64,000 nt of DNA from Paenibacillus albus (GCF_003952225.1 NZ_CP034437.1:1031001-1095000); one strand, 5' to 3'; numbered from the stretch's first letter, positions 1-8,176 are shown. Notes: generated by a model not told the origin, from the letters alone. Program-made: numbers and translations.

Positions 1-30
1 AGTATAGACACAATTTTACAGATGAATTAA

Positions 31-60
31 TTGACAATGATAATCATTATCAATTAATAT
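31..60 (+). promoter_or_regulatory. Promoter with embedded Fur box (flavodoxin)
   Basis: A perfect 15-bp 7-1-7 palindrome, TGATAATCATTATCA at 38-52, matches the Bacillus-type Fur operator. It sits between a TTGACA -35 hexamer (31-36) and a TAATAT -10 hexamer (55-60) with 18-bp spacing, so bound Fur-Fe would block RNA polymerase. The same palindrome recurs at 2823-2837. Confidence 0.85.
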
Positions 61-93
61 GGGTGATGAGAACCGGAATGGGGAGTGTTTGCG

Positions 94-555
94 GTGGCGA
101 ATTTATTGATGATCTATGCCAGCATGACTGGCAATACAGAAGATATGGCAGACCTGATTGTTGAAGGAATTCGGGAGGCCGGCGGAACGATTACGGTGCA
201 GATGGTGATGGATGCTTCTGCGACGTCGCTGGCCGATTACGATGGTGTTGTGCTTGGCGCGTATACATGGGGCGACGGAGAGCTGCCTGATGAGTTTCTC
301 AGCTTCTATTCGGAGATGGATAAGCTTCAGTTGAACGGGGTGAAGGCTGCCGTGTTCGGTTCATGCGACTCCAGTTATCCCGAGTATGGGGCGGCAGTAG
401 ATCTGCTTATCGACAAACTAAAGCATATCGGGGCCGACGTCGTGCTGAACGGGCTGAAAATTGAATTCTCGCCAAGCGGAGAAGAGCGAGAGGTATGCAA
501 GTATTTCGGGAGACAGTTCGCGGCACACTTCGTTCAGGAAGGGAGGACGCACTAG
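94..555 (+). CDS. Flavodoxin, Fur-regulated
   Basis: Short-chain flavodoxin, a soluble FMN electron carrier that can replace ferredoxin when iron is scarce. The FMN phosphate loop SMTGNT is at residues 10-15, the first isoalloxazine-flanking loop AYTWGDGELP around residue 56, and the second loop FGSCDSSYPEYG around residue 90. About 153 residues is normal for the family. The GTG at 94 is preferred because GGGGAG (80-85) lies 8 nt upstream, whereas a possible GTG at 85 overlaps that Shine-Dalgarno. The Fur box in the promoter fits induction by iron starvation. A 49-codon ORF starts just after the stop and is probably cotranscribed. Confidence 0.9.
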   Translation: MANLLMIYASMTGNTEDMADLIVEGIREAGGTITVQMVMDASATSLADYDGVVLGAYTWGDGELPDEFLSFYSEMDKLQLNGVKAAVFGSCDSSYPEYGAAVDLLIDKLKHIGADVVLNGLKIEFSPSGEEREVCKYFGRQFAAHFVQEGRTH

Positions 556-556
556 C

Positions 557-706
557 ATGGGATTGCTTTATCAGATATACATATCCCGTATTGAGAATGC
601 GGAGCAAGGCGATGAAGCTGCGGCTATGGCGGACAGGGAGCAGGATCAGGATCAGATGGAGCCTCCTCAACTAATCGATCTGCTTCGAAAGTTAAAAATG
701 GAATAA
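557..706 (+). CDS. Small hypothetical protein (49 aa) downstream of flavodoxin
   Basis: The ATG lies 2 nt after the flavodoxin stop, with GGGAGG about 10 nt upstream inside the end of the flavodoxin gene, so translation is probably coupled. The product is hydrophilic, with an acidic, glutamine-rich middle and a C-terminal amphipathic stretch (LIDLLRKLKME). I do not recognise a family. Its position in a Fur-controlled transcript suggests a role in iron limitation, which is inference only. Confidence 0.6.
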   Translation: MGLLYQIYISRIENAEQGDEAAAMADREQDQDQMEPPQLIDLLRKLKME

Positions 707-818
707 TTTAGAGTAGCGGGTAACCGATTGCAGGGAGCATAATGGAAATTCATTGTTGGGTATAGTAATGGCGGTAGCAAATGACGCTTTATATCCAATC
801 AAGGAAGGTGCTTACTGT

Positions 819-1688
819 ATGGAGGAGAATTACCGCACTCAGCGGCCGAGAAGAAGAAATCCGCTTGCCTCGGCAGCCAAATGGTTAGGAATCGTAGTGC
901 TTGCGCTTACCGTTATGGTGTGCATGCCGGATGTTGGCTCAGCGATTGGTAAAGGCGCTAAAGGGCCAGATGTGTACGTTATCCAAGGGATGTTGAAGTC
1001 GCTGGGCAGTTATGCCGGCCCAATTAATGGGGTCTATAATGCGAGTACTGTCCGCGGCGTCAAATATTATCAGAAGACGCATGGTTTGAAGGTGACGGGC
1101 AACGTCGACAAGCGCACGATGAAGTCGATGGTTTACGCCTATGAGAGCAAGAAGTCCGGTGCGAAAGCGCAAATGCGCGCGAAGAGCAAAGGACAAGCGA
1201 AAGGGCTCGGCCGAGGTAAAGGTGCTGGCGGAGGCCGTGGTGCCGGTAAAGGCGCAGGTCAAGGCGGCGGAGCAGGAGGCGGCCAAGGTGCAGGCCAAGG
1301 CGGCGGAGCAGGAGGCGGCCAAGGTGCAGGCCAAGGCGGCGGAGCGGGAGGCGGTCAAGGCGGAGGCCAAGGCGGCGGAGCAGGAGGCGGTCAGGGCGGT
1401 GGCTTTGGCGGCGGAGCGGGAGGCGGTCAAGGCGGAGGCCAAGGCGGCGGAACAGAAGGCAACCAAGGCGGTGGCTTTGAAGGTGGTAAAGGCGGAGGCC
1501 AAGGTGGCGGTGTAGAAAACAACCAAGGCGGAGGCGAAAAAGGCGGTCAAGAGAAAGGCGGCCAACAAGGCGGCAATGGCGGCGGTAATGGAGCAGGCAA
1601 TAATGCGCCAGGAAACAACGCACCAGGAAACAATGCGCCAGGTGAAAATGCTCCGGCCCCAGATAATGCTGAAGGCAGAGGACGCTAG
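819..1688 (+). CDS. Peptidoglycan-binding protein with glycine-rich repeat tail
   Basis: 289 residues. A basic N-terminus and a hydrophobic segment at about 20-37 form a signal peptide or anchor (possible cleavage after VGSA). A PG_binding_1-type domain follows at about 47-105 (IQGMLKSLGSYAGPINGVY, then VKYYQKTHGLKVTG), then a Lys/Arg-rich linker (110-135). A long glycine-rich tail follows, built on a 12-residue unit of the form GGGAGGGQGAGQ and ending in several GNNAP units. The ATG at 819 has AAGGAAGG 10 nt upstream; a longer reading from 753 lacks this. The tail is made of 36-bp tandem DNA repeats that keep other frames open on both strands. Likely a wall- or spore-surface-associated protein; function unknown. 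Confidence 0.75.
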   Translation: MEENYRTQRPRRRNPLASAAKWLGIVVLALTVMVCMPDVGSAIGKGAKGPDVYVIQGMLKSLGSYAGPINGVYNASTVRGVKYYQKTHGLKVTGNVDKRTMKSMVYAYESKKSGAKAQMRAKSKGQAKGLGRGKGAGGGRGAGKGAGQGGGAGGGQGAGQGGGAGGGQGAGQGGGAGGGQGGGQGGGAGGGQGGGFGGGAGGGQGGGQGGGTEGNQGGGFEGGKGGGQGGGVENNQGGGEKGGQEKGGQQGGNGGGNGAGNNAPGNNAPGNNAPGENAPAPDNAEGRGR

Positions 1689-1705
1689 GTAGTTATATAA
1701 AAAGC

Positions 1706-1735
1706 GAGAACCAGGCCATTGATGGCCTGGTTCTC
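1706..1735. terminator. Bidirectional intrinsic terminator
   Basis: Perfect inverted repeat GAGAACCAGGCCAT / ATGGCCTGGTTCTC between convergent genes. The T-rich side is stronger on the minus strand (GCTTTTTATAT), so it mainly ends the HugZ-DinB transcript. Confidence 0.8.
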
Positions 1736-1780
1736 CGTCTGTTTGCAGAACAACAGGATAAGCTTGCGACATCCTAAAGA

Positions 1781-2269
1781 TTATTGAATGATCGTCTGTT
1801 TTATCGCTGCCGCAGCTAGCGGTGCATGTTTACGGATGAGTGCGATTTGGCCTGCATGAATGCCGGTATGATAAATCGCGCGTCCAAGCGCTTCGCGCGG
1901 TGTTGACGGTCCGATCTTCGAAGTAATCTCGACATCCCATAGGTCGCTCGGAAGCACGCTCATCGCTTCCGTGAAATAGGTATCGGCTGCTGCAGAGAAA
2001 GCGATCACCGCTCCGAGCGTGAATGCTTCAGGATCATAGGAATCGGTCTTGCCGCTTGCCATGTATGTAATGTCTTCGGGTGCGCTGCGGCCGAAGAACC
2101 AATCGGCAAACATATACTCCACTTCCGCATTGTGCCGGATCATATGCGCGATTGTAGCCGATTCCGGCGACATCGCCATGTGAAGCTCTTCTTCCTTCAA
2201 GCTTTCTACCATCTTCTGAAACCGGTCGCGGACAACGCGCCAGATCGGCAATACAGCTTCATAACTCAT
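1781..2269 (-). CDS. DinB/YfiT-fold protein
   Basis: 162-residue four-helix-bundle protein of the DinB superfamily. It has the typical early histidine (ATIAHMIRHN, about residues 40-47) and a C-terminal HTGIHAGQI motif; such histidines usually bind a divalent metal. Family members include bacillithiol- or mycothiol-dependent transferases, but the substrate cannot be read from sequence. It starts 21 nt after the stop of the HugZ-like gene, with AAGGGAG as Shine-Dalgarno, so it is probably in the same Fur-controlled operon. That is an unusual pairing. Confidence 0.75.
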   Translation of the reverse strand: MSYEAVLPIWRVVRDRFQKMVESLKEEELHMAMSPESATIAHMIRHNAEVEYMFADWFFGRSAPEDITYMASGKTDSYDPEAFTLGAVIAFSAAADTYFTEAMSVLPSDLWDVEITSKIGPSTPREALGRAIYHTGIHAGQIALIRKHAPLAAAAIKQTIIQ

Positions 2270-2290
2270 TGTAGGTACACTCCCTTGGAC

Positions 2291-2788
2291 TTATTTATCT
2301 TTGCGGTCAACGACGACATGCTCGAATCGCTCTCCGGACAGATCGACTTCGAACGCTTGGCCGAATCCGACGACATAGCGGCCGCTGGACGGTGTCAGCT
2401 CGAACAGCGAGAAGTCGAGTCCGCGCAGCATGCCCATCATTTTGTCCCCGAACCGTTCATCGAACAAGGCGAAGATCTCCTCGTACCCTTCGTTTCCGAG
2501 GTTCTTCGACTCGCACACCCACCGCGCACGCTCACGGGCAAACACATTCGGCGAGGCAGATTCATCGCCTATGAGCATGACATGAATATGGGCATTGTTC
2601 TCGACATAACGATAATGGTCCGAAATGCGGCTAATATAGATGTACAGCTTACCGCCAGCCTGGATATACGGCGCGTAGCTGATGAATGGTACGCCTTGCT
2701 CGTCCTGCGAACTGATTACAAGCGATTTGCGGCTATTCACGAACGATATATACCGCTCTTTGAGCTCCTCGGTATTCGGTTGTTTCAA
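2291..2788 (-). CDS. HugZ/HutZ-like haem utilisation protein (PNPOx split-barrel fold)
   Basis: 165 residues with the pyridoxamine-5'-phosphate-oxidase-like split barrel: KSLVISSQDEQGVPFISYAP at the start, then KLYIYISRISDHYRYVENN, then RARWVC. This pattern is typical of the HugZ/HutZ haem-degrading family. The likely role is releasing iron from haem in the cytoplasm. The start is a TTG with AGGGGG about 8 nt upstream. A Fur box identical to that of the flavodoxin lies just upstream. The haem assignment rests on family resemblance plus Fur control; a general flavin-binding reductase is the alternative. Confidence 0.75.
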   Translation of the reverse strand: MKQPNTEELKERYISFVNSRKSLVISSQDEQGVPFISYAPYIQAGGKLYIYISRISDHYRYVENNAHIHVMLIGDESASPNVFARERARWVCESKNLGNEGYEEIFALFDERFGDKMMGMLRGLDFSLFELTPSSGRYVVGFGQAFEVDLSGERFEHVVVDRKDK

Positions 2789-2807
2789 GGCTGCTTCCCC
2801 CTCAATC

Positions 2808-2842
2808 CACTCTAATTAATATTGATAATCATTATCAATTAA
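2808..2842 (-). promoter_or_regulatory. Fur box and promoter for the HugZ-DinB operon
   Basis: The 15-bp palindrome TGATAATCATTATCA lies at 2823-2837, identical to that at 38-52. On the minus strand TTGATA can serve as -35, with TAGAGT 18 bp further as a weak -10. Confidence 0.8.
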
Positions 2843-2940
2843 TCCAGCTTCATCATCATAACCTACCGATTTAGGGAATTCAAGGGTTATTTAAAGCCCA
2901 TAGACGACTCATTAGTCATCCATTAGAATAGGAGGATTAC

Positions 2941-2967
2941 ATGACTAAGAATGTGAGGTACCGATGA
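2941..2967 (+). CDS. Candidate 8-codon leader peptide (uORF) before the EamA transporter
   Basis: A strong AGGAGG (2931-2936) precedes an ATG at 2941 that encodes MTKNVRYR. Its TGA overlaps the ATG of the transporter gene (ATGA at 2964-2967). The transporter start has only a weak GAGG of its own, so it may depend on reinitiation after this minigene. No similar peptide is known to me. Confidence 0.4.
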   Translation: MTKNVRYR

Positions 2968-3923
2968 GCGAACGACAACACACTCAGAAGCTGCGCGCTT
3001 CACAGAATCCCTATCTCTTAATGCCGATCCTTCTGCTGCTCTGGGGCTCGGTTGCTGCGGTTAGCAAGCTGGTGCTGGGGCAGCTGGGCAGCTATCAGCT
3101 ATTATTTTATATGAATGGCGTCGGTGTGCTGTCCTTCTTCACGATTGCGCTGTTTCGCCGAGGGAAGCTGAAGGTGATCGCGGCATGGAGGAGCAAGCAG
3201 CTGCTGCTTCTGACGGCATGTGGGATATTCGTATTTCTGTATGATTTTTTGTACCTGGAGGCGCTAACCCGCGTTCCGGCCGTGGAGGCCTCCATGCTGA
3301 ATTACCTTTTTCCGATCTTCATCGTGCTCTTCGCGATCCCCTTTCATAAAGAACAGATGAACCGCTACAAGCTGATTGCCGTACTCATGGGCTTCATTGG
3401 GACGGTGCTGCTAACGACTAAAGGCGATTTCACCGCGCTTCGGCTCACGAATTTGACCGGGGATGTGCTGGCGGTTCTGGCTGCGGTCAGCTGGGGGCTC
3501 TTCACGAATCTGGTGAAAATCAATAAGCAGGATATGATTATGAGTACATTATTCATGACGTTCATCTCCTTCGTGCTATCAGCAATAGGCATGCTCGTCT
3601 TCTCGGAGCCGGAGCTGCCTCGCTTGACCGACTTCGCAGGCGTGTTCTGGCTCAGCATGTGCAACATTGTGCTTGGATTCTTCCTCTACTTCCAAGCGCT
3701 GCGCTATTCCACGGCATCGCTTGTTGCCAGCTTCACCTTTTTCACGCCATTCATCACGCTAATCTTTATAATGCTGCTGCTTGGGGAGCAGCTTAGCGCC
3801 ATCGACGGCGTCGCGGCGCTGCTCATCCTATCCGGCGTGCCTATCCAGCGGCTCGGACAGCGATTGAACGGCAGCAGGAGCAGGGCAAGGGCTGCGGAAA
3901 CGCAAGGAAGCGCGCAGCTCTAA
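2964..3923 (+). CDS. EamA/DMT-family transporter
   Basis: 319 residues with about ten hydrophobic helices in two EamA repeats. The first begins at LLLWGSVAAVSK; the second covers AVLAAVSWGLFTNLVK onward. The basic C-terminus (RSRARAAE) is cytoplasmic. Members of the drug/metabolite transporter superfamily export small metabolites, but no substrate can be inferred. Monocistronic apart from the leader peptide, followed by a strong terminator. Confidence 0.85.
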   Translation: MSERQHTQKLRASQNPYLLMPILLLLWGSVAAVSKLVLGQLGSYQLLFYMNGVGVLSFFTIALFRRGKLKVIAAWRSKQLLLLTACGIFVFLYDFLYLEALTRVPAVEASMLNYLFPIFIVLFAIPFHKEQMNRYKLIAVLMGFIGTVLLTTKGDFTALRLTNLTGDVLAVLAAVSWGLFTNLVKINKQDMIMSTLFMTFISFVLSAIGMLVFSEPELPRLTDFAGVFWLSMCNIVLGFFLYFQALRYSTASLVASFTFFTPFITLIFIMLLLGEQLSAIDGVAALLILSGVPIQRLGQRLNGSRSRARAAETQGSAQL

Positions 3924-4058
3924 CATTACGAATATCCAGGACAAAATTGCCTCTTTTGACGCTCACTCGTCCGTGCGAAGCTGAAAGCCATGTACCTAGA
4001 GTAGAACGGACTAGAACAGAACAGTAATGGGTAGACAAGAATAAACAAGAATAGATAA

Positions 4059-4092
4059 GAAGCCCCGCCTTCCGAAGTGAAGGCGGGGCTTC
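4059..4092 (+). terminator. Intrinsic terminator of the EamA gene
   Basis: Stem GAAGCCCCGCCTTC / GAAGGCGGGGCTTC followed by TTGTCATTTT. It could also act on the convergent transcript. Confidence 0.85.
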
Positions 4093-4131
4093 TTGTCATT
4101 TTCGTAAACTGTTGATAGATGCAATTGGACG

Positions 4132-4273
4132 CTAACGAACTCAAGAAGCCTTATTAAGCACAAACGGCTCGCTTTTGAAATCTAACGAATCCCAGATCCC
4201 AGTGACGCTATTTCGATGAACTTAGCCTCATTCGGCAACAAAGTTGGGGTATAACGCTGTTAGAGTTTGTTAC
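4132..4273. repeat. Dispersed repeat family A, locus 1 (partly degenerate)
   Basis: This gene-free stretch between convergent genes (3924-4388) holds the terminator above and one family A element. Direct boxes lie at 4132-4155 and 4182-4212; the second is lengthened by a 7-bp tandem duplication of ATCCCAG. An inverted box lies at 4250-4273 with three mismatches to the conserved ends. Spacers are 26 and 37 bp, exactly as in the other two loci. The expected fourth box (about 4300-4323) is not recognisable. Confidence 0.75.
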
Positions 4274-4388
4274 AACTTTGCTGGCGGTATATATAAGATG
4301 TATATGGTTAGTCAGCTTGGTGAGTGGAGGTCAGTCTTCTTCGTTCAGTAAGCGTTAACGGTATTCGGCCGAAGTATTCAGCAACTGA

Positions 4389-5339
4389 TTAACGACAAAC
4401 AATTGCAAAATAATGCTCGAAAAAACGTTCGCGTTCGACTGTAGCTGCAATCTCATCACGGCCCGCGCCTGGCTGAAAGCCCATAGCACCGAGTGTCTCG
4501 GCATTGGTGTAATCAACCGTAACGGACCCGCTCCGTTGGTAGGAGCATAGCTGCGGCTCGAACAAACAGGCAGCAGCAAGCGGGTCGTGGAAGGTCATCT
4601 CGTGATTTGCCAGCCAAGGGGCGCCAAAGTCGCCCACCGCGCGCATCATGCTGTCCCGCCCTTGGCCTCGCTCTGTGTCTGTACCCGTGCTTGTGCCGAA
4701 CAGCTCCGGCTTCTCCACCTGCTTCAGCACAAGCTGACTGGTAACATTCAGCCCGAACGTGCGGCGAATAGGCACATCAGCATCATATACGATGGCGCAT
4801 GCGTGAGGATCCAGCCAGGAGTTCCAGTTGCCCATCGGCATATCCGGGCCAGCCTCCAAATCGGTGGAGAAGACGCCGCTCATGATATGCAGCTCCTTGA
4901 TCAGCTGCGGAATTTCCGGGTCGAGGCGGAACAGCAGCGCGATGTTGGTCAAATGGCCGACGGCGAGCAGCGACAGCTCATGCGGGTGTTCCCGAATGGC
5001 GCGGCGCATGGCATCGACGGCCTGATCTCTCTTCGCAATCAGCCGATGCGGCCAGTTTGGCAATCGGGAAGCGCCGTCTGGCGTCGGATAGACGCTGCTT
5101 GGCAGCAGCTGCCGGTCGGCGCCTGCGTAGACCGGGATATCTTGGCGTCCTGCAGCTTGGCAGATGGCATCCGCAACCATTGCCCGTCGCTCGGCTTCGC
5201 CGCCGACGGTCGAGATGCCGACCAGCTCGCAGGCAGGCTGCTGAAGTAGGTAGGCGAGGCATAAGGCGTCATCAATATCGCCGCCAATGTCGGTGTCGAG
5301 CCATACTTTTTTGGTGGATAAGGAAGTAGTCGATGTCAT
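4389..5339 (-). CDS. Nucleoside hydrolase (IUNH family)
   Basis: 316 residues. The N-terminal calcium-binding aspartate cluster DTDIGGDIDDAL (about residues 14-25) is the family hallmark. LSLLAVGHLTNIALL and the later MTFHDPLAAACL match the other conserved blocks. It hydrolyses the N-glycosidic bond of nucleosides in the cytoplasm; base preference is not evident. The ATG at 5339 has GAGGAGG upstream and overlaps the stop of the preceding gene (ATGA), so the two are translationally coupled. The longer open frame upstream of this start is only the shadow of that gene. Confidence 0.85.
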   Translation of the reverse strand: MTSTTSLSTKKVWLDTDIGGDIDDALCLAYLLQQPACELVGISTVGGEAERRAMVADAICQAAGRQDIPVYAGADRQLLPSSVYPTPDGASRLPNWPHRLIAKRDQAVDAMRRAIREHPHELSLLAVGHLTNIALLFRLDPEIPQLIKELHIMSGVFSTDLEAGPDMPMGNWNSWLDPHACAIVYDADVPIRRTFGLNVTSQLVLKQVEKPELFGTSTGTDTERGQGRDSMMRAVGDFGAPWLANHEMTFHDPLAAACLFEPQLCSYQRSGSVTVDYTNAETLGAMGFQPGAGRDEIAATVERERFFEHYFAIVCR

Positions 5340-7309
5340 TGCAGTTGCCTCCTCATTCTTGGCATCAGATAAGGGTAGAGCAGGACAAGCCCGCCTATGT
5401 AGAGCGCAAGGGCGAAGAGGGCAGGCGACAGATGGACGAAGTCGGTGTAGCCAATATGCATATGAACCGAGAAGGCGGCGATGAAAGCCGGCGCGCCTCC
5501 GAGCAGATAGGTCCACCACAGCCATTGTTGACCTTGCTGCAGCCCCCATAACGACATCATCAGCAGCGCGAGCGCATCGGAGAATAGCGCGCCGCCGAAG
5601 CCTGCCCGGTCATGGGCAATGAGCGGCACGAGATGCGGGTTCATCGCCTGCAGCTGGGCTGCGGTTGTCTCCATATAAGCCAAGTCCTGCGGCACGAAGA
5701 CCGTCGTTATCCCGTACCCCGAGATCGTAATGCTGCCAATGACAAGTGCAAAGCCGAGCACGACCATGCAGCATTGCCCCCACATGGCTCTGCGCCAAAC
5801 ATCGTCATTGCTTACATTGACCGAGCCTCGAAATGGCTGGTCGGGATTCCGGCGCATGCTGAGCAGAAACATAGGCAGCAGCAGTAACGCGACCACGGCA
5901 TGCAGAGGATCGAAGTAGCCGTAACCGAGATAGAGGAAGAAGCTCAAGAAGCCGACAGTACCGGAGACCAGCAGCGCCATTCGCGCCCAGTGCAAGCTGT
6001 ACCGCATTCCGTAGCGGCCCAGTTGATAATAGATAACGCCAAGTGAGATCATCGTTCCGGCCAATGTTATCCGATCATGCGACATGAAATGCAGCAAGCG
6101 GTGGTTGATGTGATGGAGATCATCGCGCTTTAGGCCGAGGAATGCTTCATCATAAGGAAGCAGCACTGAGGTGGCAGCGATCATCCATGCGAGCAGCCCG
6201 CCGACGATCATGCCAATGCCGAGCAGGCACATCCAGCCCCAATGCCGCCAGAAGGACGCAGGCTCCGGCGCGGGAAGCAGCCTCGTCTTCTCATGCAAGA
6301 TCGCTTCATTGACGCGCTTTGGCAGTCCCGGTCCGGCAAAAACAAGCCCGGCATGGAGGATGACATAGGAAGCGCCTGCGGCCATCGCGTCCAACGCATC
6401 CTGCGGCTCATAGAGGCCAGCGGCCGATATCAGCTTAAAGTCGGCGCAAGGACTTGCCAGCTCCCGAAGCAGCTTCAGCTTCGCAAGGCAGCTTTGCCGA
6501 TCCTGCGGGTCAAGCGCGAGCCCGCCAGTATCCGCCGCTCGCGATTCGCCGATGACGGCGCCCGTCCATGAGGCTAGCTCGGCAGCCTTTAATATTTCCA
6601 CAAGAGTCGTTTCCTCGGCGTCATGAGGAATATAGAGAAACAAAGGCGCGTCATGAAGATCGTTATCCGCGCGCGCAGAGATGCGAAGCTGCTTCAGCAG
6701 CCATGCAGTCTCTTCCGGCGCGACAAGCGGCTGCTGCAGCGCATCCACGAAGAAGCCGGCTGCGCCTGCCTGCCGCAGCTGCCGCATCATCGGCAGCAGC
6801 TGCGCGAGCGCCTGCTCCGGCGTGCTCCCCAGCTGCGGCATCACCCGCACGAGCTGCGGCAGCGCATGCCCCGGCTTCGCGAGGCGGGAGGCAGCCGCAG
6901 CGATGCCGGAGCTCTCCGCGTACGCCGGATAAACGATGCGCTCATGCGCGGCATCGAGCATGATCGGCGCAGCGGCGGCGCTTGTCCCGCCGGCCGCAAA
7001 GGCAGCAGGCTCGGCCATCACCGGGCCGAGCTCTATAAAGCCGAAGCCGAACTGCGCCATTGCCCGGTGAGCGGTTCCGGCAGGATCGACGCTGCCCGCC
7101 AGGCCGACGGGCGCATGCAGCTCAACACCGCCGATGCTGCTGTGCAGTAGAGCCGACGGCTCCATATGTCCGAGCGTACGGATAACGAAGGAGCCTAGCG
7201 GCAAGCGGCTTAGCGCACCGATCGCGCCTAGTGTAACGGAGCGTGCCATTCGCCCGGGAAGGCGAAACAAGAGGGGGCGGAATAGGGTTTGATAAGACCA
7301 ATCTGGCAT
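5336..7309 (-). CDS. Dihydroorotate-dehydrogenase-like domain fused to a polytopic membrane domain
   Basis: 657 residues. Residues 1-345 follow class 2 dihydroorotate dehydrogenase: the N-terminal helix motif LFRPLLFRL, VGLAGSVDPAG at 68-78 where the family has VGLAAGFDKNG, FGFGFIELG at 87-95, and a C-terminal phosphate-binding block ISAAGLYEPQDAL...HAGLVFAGPGL (294-329). Key residues are missing: the FDK lysine is replaced, the serine-containing NxSSPN loop is absent near residue 188, and the following catalytic lysine strand reads LFLYIPHD. Residues 353-657 form about seven transmembrane helices of a family I do not recognise. The start at 7309 is chosen because GAGGGAG lies 12 nt upstream. 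It is coupled to the nucleoside hydrolase, which hints at nucleoside metabolism, but dehydrogenase activity is doubtful. Confidence 0.7.
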   Translation of the reverse strand: MPDWSYQTLFRPLLFRLPGRMARSVTLGAIGALSRLPLGSFVIRTLGHMEPSALLHSSIGGVELHAPVGLAGSVDPAGTAHRAMAQFGFGFIELGPVMAEPAAFAAGGTSAAAAPIMLDAAHERIVYPAYAESSGIAAAASRLAKPGHALPQLVRVMPQLGSTPEQALAQLLPMMRQLRQAGAAGFFVDALQQPLVAPEETAWLLKQLRISARADNDLHDAPLFLYIPHDAEETTLVEILKAAELASWTGAVIGESRAADTGGLALDPQDRQSCLAKLKLLRELASPCADFKLISAAGLYEPQDALDAMAAGASYVILHAGLVFAGPGLPKRVNEAILHEKTRLLPAPEPASFWRHWGWMCLLGIGMIVGGLLAWMIAATSVLLPYDEAFLGLKRDDLHHINHRLLHFMSHDRITLAGTMISLGVIYYQLGRYGMRYSLHWARMALLVSGTVGFLSFFLYLGYGYFDPLHAVVALLLLPMFLLSMRRNPDQPFRGSVNVSNDDVWRRAMWGQCCMVVLGFALVIGSITISGYGITTVFVPQDLAYMETTAAQLQAMNPHLVPLIAHDRAGFGGALFSDALALLMMSLWGLQQGQQWLWWTYLLGGAPAFIAAFSVHMHIGYTDFVHLSPALFALALYIGGLVLLYPYLMPRMRRQLQ

Positions 7310-7415
7310 AGGCTTCTGACACTCCCTCGGCATGTGCGGGTCATTTTGTAATTGTAGTATAGCAAAATAGCTTTACCAGCATTTACATAATTTTTCCCGG
7401 CCTGACGATATGAGA

Positions 7416-7458
7416 AACGTCCGTTTCGAAAGCCTAATCGGCAGCCGGAACGGACGTT
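7416..7458. terminator. Inverted repeat, terminator-like
   Basis: The arms AACGTCCGTTTCG and CGGAACGGACGTT lie between two minus-strand genes. No clear T-run follows on the minus strand, so termination is plausible but unproven. Confidence 0.4.
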
Positions 7459-7480
7459 ATTTGTTAGTAGTTTGCTTGGG

Positions 7481-8176
7481 TTAGCCCTCTACGTGAAGAT
7501 CATCGCCTGGAGCCATAACCTTCCCTTTCAGACCGCGCGCTTCAAGCTGGCTGACGAACTGCTCGGCATCCTGCTTAATGAGCGGGAATGTGCTGTGATG
7601 GATCGGAACAACCAGCTTCGCATTGTACCACTCTGCCGCTTGCAGCGCATCTTCCGGCCCCATCGTGTAATGGTCGCCGATTGGAACGAAGGCAACGTCA
7701 ATTTTGTGGCGGTCGCCAATTAGCTTCATATCACTGAATAGCGACGTGTCGCCGGCATGGAGAATGGTCAGCCCTTCAGCAAATACGAGGAAGCCGGCTG
7801 GCATGCCAGCGTACAGAATTTGCTTGGTTGCTTCATCGACGATACCGGAGCTGTGGAAAGCATGGACCATCTTTGCTTTTGCAAAACCGAGATCGACCGT
7901 TCCGCCCATATTCATGCCGATGGTCTGTGCGCCTTGCCAGGACATATACGTAGCAAGCTCGACAATAGCTACGACCGGAACATTGTTCGCGCTTGCGATC
8001 GGGGCGGCATCGCCGATATGATCGCCATGCGCGTGCGTGAGCAGGACAGCGTCTGTCTTAATCGAATCTGCCTTCAGGACAGCGGCTGGATTGCCCGTCA
8101 AGAAGGGATCGATAATCAGCGATTTGTCCCCGGTATGAATTTGAATACATGCATGACCATGATAGGTTATTTTCAC
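7481..8176 (-). CDS. Metallo-beta-lactamase-fold hydrolase, UPF0173 (YtkL-like)
   Basis: 231 residues, normal for UPF0173. The metal motif HAHGDH is at residues 48-53. Other metal-ligand regions are HAFHSS, LHAGDTSLF and the C-terminal PIHHSTF. Members are predicted metal-dependent hydrolases of unknown substrate. The start is GTG, supported by AAGGAG 10 nt upstream. It is divergent from the CYTH gene and stands alone. Confidence 0.85.
   Translation of the reverse strand: MKITYHGHACIQIHTGDKSLIIDPFLTGNPAAVLKADSIKTDAVLLTHAHGDHIGDAAPIASANNVPVVAIVELATYMSWQGAQTIGMNMGGTVDLGFAKAKMVHAFHSSGIVDEATKQILYAGMPAGFLVFAEGLTILHAGDTSLFSDMKLIGDRHKIDVAFVPIGDHYTMGPEDALQAAEWYNAKLVVPIHHSTFPLIKQDAEQFVSQLEARGLKGKVMAPGDDLHVEG

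Noticed and set aside
939..1772. Long minus-strand ORF (277 codons) opposite the glycine-rich protein
   Set aside because: It arises from the 36-bp repeats, gives an alanine/serine-rich low-complexity product and has no ribosome binding site.
4132..4273. Family A element as an ordinary transcription terminator
   Set aside because: The arms are interrupted and there is no T-run; a separate strong terminator already lies at 4059-4092.
5552..7150. Several plus-strand ORFs opposite the dehydrogenase-like fusion gene
   Set aside because: Arg/Ala-rich shadow frames of a GC-rich coding region; none resembles a protein family.
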